From Cuniculiplasma sp052315415 (GTDB taxonomy: Archaea > Thermoplasmatota > Thermoplasmata > Thermoplasmatales > Thermoplasmataceae), in NCBI GenBank assembly GCA_052315415.1, contig JBLSDH010000024.1:1-11016 (forward strand): DNA of 11,016 bases. The letters run 5' to 3'. Below are positions 5,407 through 10,949 of this stretch, piece after piece. Below the pieces are notes generated by a model. It was given only the letters and a program-made list of their open reading frames with translations, was not told where the DNA came from and ran no database searches. The stretch's first letter is position 1. Each line of letters starts with the position of its first letter. The translations under genes were made by a program, and so were the position numbers.

Positions 5407-6152
5407 AACCCATCTGTCCGAAGTGTGGTAAGAAATCTCTGACATTTTATATCAGAGGACAGAACAGGCAATACATCCCTTCAGGATATTATTGTTCAGG
5501 ATGCGAATCAATAGTGAAGCCTATGAAATCGGATCCGCCGAAGGTATTTAGGATGGACATCAGGGATTATCTCAATGAAACAAACGAAAAATTCGATCTG
5601 ATTTTAGCGGATCCGCCATGGACTTATAACACTGAAGCAACCCGGGAATCTGACAGGATATCGAACCACTACCATCAGATGACCACTCAGGAAATCTGTG
5701 ATTTGCCTGTTAATAATATAATATCAAAAGATGCCTATCTGTTATTGTGGGTAACATCTCCGAAATTGGAAGAAGGTATGAGAGTTATCAGAGATTGGGG
5801 TTTTAGGTATGTCACTCAGATGGTATGGGACAAAGAGTTAATGGGCCTAGGCCACGTTGTTAGGCAACAACATGAAATCCTACTTATCGGCAGAAAAGGA
5901 AAGGTAAAGCAATCCATGAAGTTCCGATCAGTCATCCGTGAGAAGAGGACGGATCACTCACGGAAACCTGAAAAATCCTACGAAATAATCAATGCGATGT
6001 TCCCAGAAGCAAAGAAGATCGAACTGTTCGCACGATGGGTTTATCCAGGATGGACAGGAGTAGGAGATCAAGCTGAACCGAAACCCGATCATGGAATGCA
6101 TGCAAAAATTCCAAAAAAGTGCATGCAAAATTTTGAAGTCGAGGTGATCTGA
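5403..6152 (+). CDS. MT-A70 family N6-adenine methyltransferase with N-terminal zinc ribbon
   Basis: A 249-residue protein. Residues 5-34 form a Cys4 zinc ribbon (CPKC at 5-8, CSGC at 31-34). From residue 64 follows an MT-A70 domain: FDLILADPPWTY holds the catalytic DPPW (70-73), then NHYHQM, LLWVTSP, DWGFRYVTQMVWDK, GLGHVVRQQHEILLIGRKG, and KKIELFAR near the C-terminus. The family transfers methyl from S-adenosylmethionine to the N6 of adenine; members act on DNA (phage and plasmid orphans) or on RNA (METTL3-like). No restriction enzyme is nearby, so it is an orphan, perhaps protecting the element or marking its replication. A GAGGTGA ribosome binding site lies at 5392-5398. The 5' end overlaps the Sm-like gene by ATGA. 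The zinc ribbon may help target recognition (inference). Confidence 0.9.
   Translation: MKPICPKCGKKSLTFYIRGQNRQYIPSGYYCSGCESIVKPMKSDPPKVFRMDIRDYLNETNEKFDLILADPPWTYNTEATRESDRISNHYHQMTTQEICDLPVNNIISKDAYLLLWVTSPKLEEGMRVIRDWGFRYVTQMVWDKELMGLGHVVRQQHEILLIGRKGKVKQSMKFRSVIREKRTDHSRKPEKSYEIINAMFPEAKKIELFARWVYPGWTGVGDQAEPKPDHGMHAKIPKKCMQNFEVEVI
6141..6149 (+). promoter_or_regulatory. Full-length Shine-Dalgarno match before a 25-codon frame
   Basis: GAGGTGATC is a perfect complement of the usual archaeal 16S 3' end and lies 4 nt before the ATG at 6154. It is a better site than those of the neighbouring large genes. It supports translation of the tiny frame 6154-6231. Confidence 0.5.
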
Positions 6153-6153
6153 G

Positions 6154-6231
6154 ATGACTGAACAATTCATGCTCAGAAGAGATAGAACATCAGAGATTTC
6201 TAAGGTGGAGGGGGATGATTATGGAAGATGA
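6154..6231 (+). CDS. Putative 25-residue peptide
   Basis: The frame MTEQFMLRRDRTSEISKVEG (then DDYGR) starts one base after the methyltransferase stop, with a perfect GAGGTGATC site upstream. It overlaps the helicase start region. It may be a real micro-protein or a leader that couples translation of the helicase. No homologue is known to me. Confidence 0.4.
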   Translation: MTEQFMLRRDRTSEISKVEGDDYGR

Positions 6232-7861
6232 GGAAATCTGTAAAAAACACAAAATCGTAATGAGAAAAGAAGTAGGTTATATTCCCATTTACGACGACGA
6301 ACACGTTTACGCTATAGGTGATCAACGAATCGAATATTACGTCTGTTATGAATGTGAAAACGAACAATACAGAACTCCGGATCCAATGGATGTAGTCGAT
6401 CAATTAGATCCGGGGGATATAATTGATCCGTTGGATCTAATGGACGAAGGAAGTGAAGCATCCATCGAAATCAGCAGGAGAATATCAAAATACAAAACAG
6501 ACCATCCAGACTTCACACCTAAACAGGGATGGAATTTAATCAAAGATATAACGGAATATCTCAAGAGCACAGATGCAGACGTTAACCCCAGGAAGTCCAT
6601 GGCATTGTACCTGATATCCTCTGCACTCCATAATTGTCATTCAGCGAACAGCAAGGGTTCAATCAGGCCCAATTTGGGTTTCTGGTGGTCTGATCCATCG
6701 GGTGTAGGCAAAACTCCTATAAATATTGCTGGAGTGGACGCATTTATGCCTACAGTATTCAAGGACTATCAAAGATTCGAAACAGGAACTGCAAAGGGCA
6801 TAAGGAAGTCACTCTCAAAACTGTTCAGACCCAATGATGAGAACCGGTATCCTGTATTATTAACATGGGATGAAGCTCAGGACATTCTCTCAATGCTGAA
6901 ACAGGATGCACTGGCTGATATATACTCATTTTTCAATCAACTCCTGGATAACAGAGTACAGAGATATACCACAGTGGCAAGAGGAGATGAAAGATATCCT
7001 CCATTGTACACCACAATCTGGATATCTGGAGTTCCAGAGATGCTGGAGAAGAGTGAGAGAAACTTCTGGTTTGATGGGGCAGGAACCCGATTTCTGTTTG
7101 TGAAATCCAGGAACAACATGATACAGAGTATAAAAAGGGAAGGAACCTCCACAGAATACATGAGTGCCATTGCAGATAAACTGAAGGAACTTCAGGGTAT
7201 AAAATATGTGGAATACACAGACGGATATCTGGATGCCTATAACGAATACAGAATGGACATACTTAAGAAAATTGCAAAAGTTCAGATGGATATTTCTGCG
7301 TCCCAGGAAATTGAGAACTTCCCCATACTTTCAAAAGTAAAGTATCCTGTGCTTGTTTGGAAACTTTCTATTATAAATGCGGCTTCCAGAGGGAACTTCG
7401 ATGGCGAACTGCTGATCATGGATGTTGAGGATCTGGAAGAAGCAAAGAAGGATCTGGAGGAATACAATGCTAACATGCTGGATCAATTCAACTATTGGCT
7501 GGAGAAGTCAGAAAAAGAAGAAGAAATAAAAAGTACACAGAAGATGATACATAAATTCAAGAAGCACATAGGAAAAATATTGGAAAATGAGGAAAACAGG
7601 TATGTGATTGAAGTGAAACAAAATAAGGACGGTAGTATTGATTACATCGCAAAGACATCACCTCAGGGTTCCTGGATCCAAGATTCAATGCTACAGAGAT
7701 ATGCCAAAGCGTCTGCACCTGATTACAGAAAAGCGATTGAGACTCTTTTAGGTCAAGGGTATCTGATTAAGCGGGAGGCCAATAAGAAGAATGAGAAAAA
7801 TTCCTTGTACTCTACTTACTCTACTAGTACAACATTCTATAAGTGGAATGATCAAAATTAG
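6221..7861 (+). CDS. P-loop ATPase / putative replicative helicase (DUF3987-like)
   Basis: About 546 residues. The numbering below counts from the upstream ATG at 6215. The N-terminus has a putative zinc knuckle (CKKH at 9-12, CYEC at 44-47). An acidic linker rich in Asp-Pro (PDPMDVVDQLDPGDIIDPLD) follows. The ATPase core has Walker A SDPSGVGKTP (159-168), Walker B VLLTWDE (214-220), a sensor-1-like TTIWISGVPE (266-275) and a candidate arginine finger GAGTRFLFV (288-296). Residues about 490-545 look like a winged helix (DYRKAIETLLGQGYLIKREA). This layout matches DUF3987/primase-helicase C-terminal ATPases of plasmids and viruses. A primase domain is not visible. The ATG at 6221 is preferred because GGAGG (6207-6211) is 9 nt away, against 3 nt for 6215. 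The iteron-like array starts at its stop codon, fitting an origin-linked replication protein. Confidence 0.75.
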   Translation: MEDEEICKKHKIVMRKEVGYIPIYDDEHVYAIGDQRIEYYVCYECENEQYRTPDPMDVVDQLDPGDIIDPLDLMDEGSEASIEISRRISKYKTDHPDFTPKQGWNLIKDITEYLKSTDADVNPRKSMALYLISSALHNCHSANSKGSIRPNLGFWWSDPSGVGKTPINIAGVDAFMPTVFKDYQRFETGTAKGIRKSLSKLFRPNDENRYPVLLTWDEAQDILSMLKQDALADIYSFFNQLLDNRVQRYTTVARGDERYPPLYTTIWISGVPEMLEKSERNFWFDGAGTRFLFVKSRNNMIQSIKREGTSTEYMSAIADKLKELQGIKYVEYTDGYLDAYNEYRMDILKKIAKVQMDISASQEIENFPILSKVKYPVLVWKLSIINAASRGNFDGELLIMDVEDLEEAKKDLEEYNANMLDQFNYWLEKSEKEEEIKSTQKMIHKFKKHIGKILENEENRYVIEVKQNKDGSIDYIAKTSPQGSWIQDSMLQRYAKASAPDYRKAIETLLGQGYLIKREANKKNEKNSLYSTYSTSTTFYKWNDQN

Positions 7862-7992
7862 TAAATTAGAAAAATTAGAAAAATTAAAAAAATTAGTAAA
7901 TTAGAAAAATTAGAAAAATTAGTAAATTAGAAAAATTAGAAAAATTAGAAAAATTAGTAAATTAGAAAAATTAGAAAAATTAAAAAAATTAG
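7862..7992 (+). repeat. Iteron-like tandem array of TAAATTAG / AAAAATTAG units
   Basis: Fifteen contiguous 8-9 bp units form four higher-order blocks. Each block opens with one 8-bp TAAATTAG followed by two or three 9-bp AAAAATTAG (or AAAAATTAA) units: block lengths 35, 26, 35, 35 bp. The helicase stop codon (7859-7861) is itself the TAG of a preceding AAAATTAG unit. Such AT-rich, phased repeats beside a replication gene resemble plasmid iterons with a DNA-unwinding element. Confidence 0.8.
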
Positions 7993-8049
7993 TATTTTAT
8001 TTATATGAAACTATTACACTATTCTACACTGACAAATTTTCTTATTTCT
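7993..8049. other. Spacer between the two inverted repeat arms
   Basis: About 57 bp of AT-rich DNA separate the forward AAATTAG array from its inverted counterpart. It includes TATTTTATTTATATG and CTATTACACTATTCTACACTG. If the arms act as origin iterons, this spacer would be the natural melting or initiation zone. No gene is visible. Confidence 0.35.
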
Positions 8050-8083
8050 CTAATTTTCTAATTTCTCTAATTTTTCTAATTTG
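8050..8083 (-). repeat. Inverted arm of the AAATTAG array
   Basis: Four CTAATTT units (at 8050, 8058, 8067 and 8076) are the reverse complement of the array unit. The region could form a long hairpin or cruciform with 7862-7992. In RNA it would give a large A/U-rich stem downstream of the helicase gene. Confidence 0.65.
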
Positions 8084-8221
8084 CTGTGGAATTCGTTAAA
8101 CACTATATTATATTGTATAAGAAATATTAGTAAAAAGTGGCTGAAATTTTACAGATTGCATGCGGAACCTGTATTTTGCAGACTGGTTATCAATTCGTAA
8201 ATGTTTTCTAACGGGTAATGA

Positions 8222-8467
8222 GTAAAGATTGTTGTAATTAAAATAATTGTAATAAGGCAATATCTCTGGAATACTGTCAGGAGAGGTCGAATTTCAGCGA
8301 TGTATGTGTATTCCCACATGAAAGCGACAGGTCCTAAAAGTTTCAATGAGGTTATACAGACAATGATAGAAAGAGGAGATATTATCAGTCAAGAGTGCAT
8401 ATTAGGTATAAACAGTAAAAACAAAACATTAACCAATGCCAATTTTTACAAAATAATCGAGAATTAA
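8222..8467 (+). pseudogene. Remnant of a second helicase: C-terminal winged-helix fragment
   Basis: The frame has no start codon until the ATG at 8300 but is protein-like throughout. QYLWNTVRRGRISAMYVYSH is followed by KATGPKSFNEVIQTMIERGD and a tail ending NFYKIIEN. It aligns by eye with the winged-helix end of the helicase at 6221-7861 (QRYAKASAPDYRKAIETLLG, tail TTFYKWNDQN), sharing the A-P-x(2)-[FY]-x(2)-[AV]-I-[EQ]-T pattern and the terminal FYK. Upstream the frame is closed by TGA at 8219. The likely explanation is the 3' remnant of a second, diverged DUF3987-type gene. A 55-residue product from 8300 is possible but less likely. Confidence 0.5.
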
Positions 8468-8598
8468 AAAATTTATCTTATTAAAACATCTCTATGTTTT
8501 TTGATATTTAAATTTTTCTTTTAGATATTTTCAATTGTTATTTTTCTTCACACTCGTTTCTTAATTCTTCCTCCCAGTTTTGACCTTGCATTCTTTAT

Positions 8599-8907
8599 TC
8601 ACTTTCTTTTTGGAAACTCTAAGCTAATTGTTCCAGACTGCACTGCCGCTTTTGAAGTAGATGCTAAATCTTCAAAAATGGCTTGTCTTATCTCAGCAGT
8701 TTGAATTCTCTCGTCGTAAAACCTCACTATTTCATGTTCACCATCTTCATCATACCAAATAGCAGTGACTTTGATTTGTGGCGTTGATTTTTTAACATAC
8801 CCTTTATCTTGTTTCTTTCTAATATAAAAAACGAACCGATCCCCCCATGATTTCTTCAGAGTTTTAATTTTAAACTCTGACGATGAAAATTCATTTTGAA
8901 AAATCAA
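8599..8907 (-). pseudogene. Unknown protein gene, probably 5'-truncated by repeat copy B
   Basis: The reverse frame encodes up to 102 residues, including VTAIWYDEDGEHEIVRFYDE and a C-terminus ending GTISLEFPKRK. The family is not recognised. There is no ATG or GTG; the only start is a TTG at 8907 inside structured repeat B. The first 17 or so residues are encoded by the repeat, hairpin 1 included. Similarity to copy A ends exactly where the protein-like part begins (near 8855). This indicates that the repeat joined or interrupted the 5' end of a longer gene. It could also be a new gene whose start was supplied by the repeat. Confidence 0.5.
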
Positions 8908-9020
8908 TGTTTCTGAAACATCGAATTTTTGAGGATTTCCCCATTATTTCAGAATTTGGAAATCAAAATTCTGACCTATACATGCGTGCGCCTCATTACG
9001 TAAGATATAGGAAAAAAATC
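8855..9020 (+). repeat. Structured repeat, copy B
   Basis: Counterpart of 1822-1990. Hairpin 1 spans 8856-8880 (TCAGAGTTT/AAACTCTGA, 9-bp stem). Hairpin 2 spans 8949-8974 (TCAGAATTT/AAATTCTGA, loop GGAAATCA). Both stems are kept although bases around them differ. Readable from the ATG at 8883 (FEKSMFLKHRIFEDFPIISE, later MRAPHYV). But most differences from copy A change amino acids, and the frame runs on into low-complexity Tyr/Ile/Cys codons, so a translated product is doubtful. Confidence 0.75.
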
Positions 9021-9040
9021 AAATCCCATTATTTGTATTA

Positions 9041-9056
9041 CATGTATTATTACATG
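9041..9056. repeat. Short inverted repeat CATGTA-TTAT-TACATG
   Basis: A 6-bp perfect palindromic stem with a 4-nt spacer in the intergenic region upstream of the RHH/coiled-coil gene. It is a candidate protein-binding site, though short enough to be chance. Confidence 0.3.
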
Positions 9057-9098
9057 ATCCAAATTCGCTCTAAACCCTTTAATTTACTCAATTTTAAT

Positions 9099-9134
9099 TG
9101 TATTTCTGTTTGTATTGCTGTTTGTATTACTTGT
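9099..9134 (+). repeat. Three 12-bp tandem repeats (TGTATTNCTGTT)
   Basis: TGTATTTCTGTT, TGTATTGCTGTT and the degenerate TGTATTACTTGT follow one another without gaps. They lie about 85 bp before the TATA box of the RHH/coiled-coil gene. RHH proteins commonly bind tandem operator repeats, so this may be the autoregulatory or centromere-like site of that protein. The rest of 9021-9226 is AT-rich and holds no gene. Confidence 0.45.
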
Positions 9135-9216
9135 ATTTCATTTCTGTTCTAATTCTTCTCTGGATACTGCGCTTTACTAATTTATTTGTTTATTACAATA
9201 CCAAAATTTAAGAACT

Positions 9217-9227
9217 TATAAAATATA
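9217..9227 (+). promoter_or_regulatory. TATA box of the RHH/coiled-coil operon
   Basis: TTATAAAATAT, preceded by AAC, is the best TATA match in this gap. It predicts transcription start near 9246, which is downstream of the first two in-frame ATGs (9227 and 9236) of the following gene. Confidence 0.5.
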
Positions 9228-10348
9228 TGATATTAATGTTAAAAGGTAAAGGTAATTTTATAGAACATAAAAACAAAGTAATGGCATCCTTCAGATTAAA
9301 CAAATTTACATTAGACTACATCAAATCAGCTACCAAAGAGAGTGATATATCCCAGAGTGAGTTTTTAGAACTTGTAATAGAATCATACAAAAATTCCTCA
9401 AACATAAAGATAGATAATGCGGAAACATCCTTCTTAATGACCACAAAAGCAACAAATGAAGAGATATATGATTATCTGAAATGCAATCCCAATGCATCGA
9501 GATTCATTTTTAAGAAGTATAAGGAAAATCAGGATTTCATAAAAGAATTGTGTGATCCTGAAAATCCACTGTATCTGGACGATGTTGCAAATAACCTCCT
9601 GGAATTGTATCAGGTTTCAGAAAATAAAGAAAACCTGGATCAGATAAAGAGTGAGATTCAAAAATATAGTCTTGATCTGGATCGATTGAAGGATGAAATT
9701 AAAGAGAATGAGAGGGCATTCGATCAGATTGAATCAGAACTCAGAACAAAGAAAAAAGAGAAGGAGGAATTGGATCGATTATCTGCAAATATAAGATCAG
9801 ATCCCGGGCTGGAAAAAATAGAAGCATATATTTCACAGACAAAAACAATCATGGAAACAATAATGAAAAAGGGAGATCAATATCAAAAAGAACATCCATT
9901 CCTTCCTGATATCACAATCGATCTTACAAAGGATCAGATCATGAATATAAAGGGAATAATAAAGGGAGCCGATGAATTGAAAACATACATTGAATCAAAT
10001 GATTTCATTTCAAATGAATATTTAGATGAAAATAGAAGAAAAATAAAGGAAATAATAGAGAAGGAGAAAGAACAGACAAAGAAGCAGGTTGATCTTATAA
10101 AAGAAATGAATCCTTTGAACAGAATTAAGAAAATAAGTGAGGGCATTAATCTTGTTGTGAATCAATTGGATCAGGGGGATGATGTTGGTGGAATAATAAC
10201 ATTCAGAAAAACAGGCATAGGGATCATAAAGGGCAATCTCATGGATGTGCAGAGGCATGTTGAGAATATGGAAATTCAGTTCAGGAATATAAAGAATGGA
10301 GAGAAAAGCCACAAACTTTTTGGAGGATTAATTCATGCCAGCCAATAG
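9227..10348 (+). CDS. RHH-domain coiled-coil protein, unknown
   Basis: Up to 373 residues. Residues 18-55 (VMASFRLNKFTLDYIKSA, then ISQSEFLELVIESY) fit a ribbon-helix-helix DNA-binding domain. A long charged coiled coil covers about 131-190 (DQIKSEIQKYSLDLDRLKDE and following) and a second about 265-290. The C-terminal 80 residues, from GINLVVNQLDQGDDVGG on, are more globular. There is no ATPase motif and no membrane segment. The predicted transcription start near 9246 suggests that the true start could be ATG 9281 (355 residues), which still keeps the whole RHH strand; the longest frame is reported because that is unproven. The last 14 bases overlap the zinc-finger gene, so the three genes form one operon. 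DNA binding plus coiled coil suggests a partition or scaffold role, but this is only inference. Confidence 0.75.
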   Translation: MILMLKGKGNFIEHKNKVMASFRLNKFTLDYIKSATKESDISQSEFLELVIESYKNSSNIKIDNAETSFLMTTKATNEEIYDYLKCNPNASRFIFKKYKENQDFIKELCDPENPLYLDDVANNLLELYQVSENKENLDQIKSEIQKYSLDLDRLKDEIKENERAFDQIESELRTKKKEKEELDRLSANIRSDPGLEKIEAYISQTKTIMETIMKKGDQYQKEHPFLPDITIDLTKDQIMNIKGIIKGADELKTYIESNDFISNEYLDENRRKIKEIIEKEKEQTKKQVDLIKEMNPLNRIKKISEGINLVVNQLDQGDDVGGIITFRKTGIGIIKGNLMDVQRHVENMEIQFRNIKNGEKSHKLFGGLIHASQ

Positions 10349-10505
10349 CAGAAGTTCAAGGAAATTCAAAAGAGAATTGAGAAAAAAAGGCTATCTCCTG
10401 GAGAGAGAATATTTCTGTACTATCTGTAAAAAAGAAATCGATACACTTAATCATTATCAGCATCATAAAGAAATATTAATGGAAATAAGGAGAGAGATAA
10501 AATGA
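10335..10505 (+). CDS. Small basic zinc-finger protein, right copy
   Basis: A 56-residue homologue of the protein at 2156-2323. It has a basic start (RKFKRELRKKGYLL), the zinc site Cys28-x2-Cys31-x8-His40-x3-His44, and the tail HKEILMEIRREIK. It differs from the left copy at many outer positions, but the putative metal ligands and the GYL and KEILMEI segments are kept. That argues for function. It begins inside the coiled-coil gene (14-bp overlap, with GGAGG at 10322-10326) and ends in ATGA with the two-TM gene. Confidence 0.75.
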   Translation: MPANSRSSRKFKRELRKKGYLLEREYFCTICKKEIDTLNHYQHHKEILMEIRREIK

Positions 10506-10732
10506 GCTCCACTAAAATATTTCTAAAATTGGCTGTATTGTCTGGATTAATCTTAATCTTCTCCTATATTTTTAGGATTGAGGAGCATTTGCCCTCAATT
10601 GTTCGCCCGGAGTATAATAATCTGATTTCACTTATTGGAATCCTTACATTATTTGCCATTTTTATAACGGTAATTTATACAGTGATTGATCTCGAAGATC
10701 ATGATAGAAGATTTGGAACTAAGAGGATATGA
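10502..10732 (+). CDS. Small two-TM membrane protein, right copy
   Basis: A 76-residue homologue of 2320-2550 with two membrane helices (about 9-24 and 42-64). RPEYNN is kept in the loop and the charged tail is DLEDHDRRFGTKRI. The two copies differ in only about a dozen residues, fewer than the zinc-finger pair, so this is the best-conserved part of the cassette. It lies 144 bp before the right att core. Function unknown. As a small membrane protein tied to a cytoplasmic zinc-finger partner it could be a pore or anchor, without direct evidence. Confidence 0.75.
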   Translation: MSSTKIFLKLAVLSGLILIFSYIFRIEEHLPSIVRPEYNNLISLIGILTLFAIFITVIYTVIDLEDHDRRFGTKRI

Positions 10733-10876
10733 TTATTATTCAAATATCATTATATTGCAAATCTCTGTATGGTAATATAAATAAAAGGGTTAAAAAATGG
10801 GAATACAGATACCAAATTATAGTTTGAAAAACCTTTATTTCTCGAATTATTTCAAAAAAATAAACCGTATAGAAGA
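10733..10876. other. AT-rich spacer to the right att core
   Basis: No gene is seen. The only stretch recognisably shared with the equivalent gap at 2551-2638 is GATTATTATT just after the stop codon, a possible T-rich archaeal terminator. ACCGTATA at 10864-10871 recurs on the other side of the circle junction at 2685-2692. Confidence 0.4.
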
Positions 10877-10891
10877 CGGGTCTGGAGGGGT
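10877..10891 (+). repeat. Putative attachment-site core, right (att)
   Basis: Exact copy of the 15 bp at 2639-2653, placed after the two-TM gene as in the left copy. Flanking bases differ on both sides, so the repeat is sharply bounded as expected for a recombination core. Confidence 0.7.
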
Positions 10892-10934
10892 ATGTAGAAA
10901 ATCATTCAAATTCTTCATTCTTGCATCTACCTAA

Positions 10935-10942
10935 GGAGGTGA
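10935..10942 (+). promoter_or_regulatory. Strong ribosome binding site
   Basis: GGAGGTGA lies 7 nt before the ATG at 10950. It is a full-strength archaeal Shine-Dalgarno and supports the partial gene that follows. Confidence 0.6.
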
Positions 10943-10949
10943 ACATCCT

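Larger units (their letters stand above)
2639..10891 (+). mobile_element. Integrated element of about 8.24 kb (plasmid- or virus-like)
   Basis: The boundaries are the 15-bp direct repeats. Inside are a tyrosine integrase next to the left repeat, regulators, a candidate replicative helicase with an iteron-like array, a methyltransferase, an Sm-like protein and small unknown proteins. No capsid, packaging or conjugation gene is recognisable, so an integrative plasmid is more likely than a complete virus. Excision between the repeats would give a circle of 8238 bp. Confidence 0.7.

Noticed and set aside
7862..7992. CRISPR array
   Set aside because: The units are 8-9 bp and contiguous; there are no unique spacers and no cas genes.
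8149..8346. Reverse-strand 65-codon frame
   Set aside because: It is antisense to the protein-like helicase remnant, without motif or promoter.
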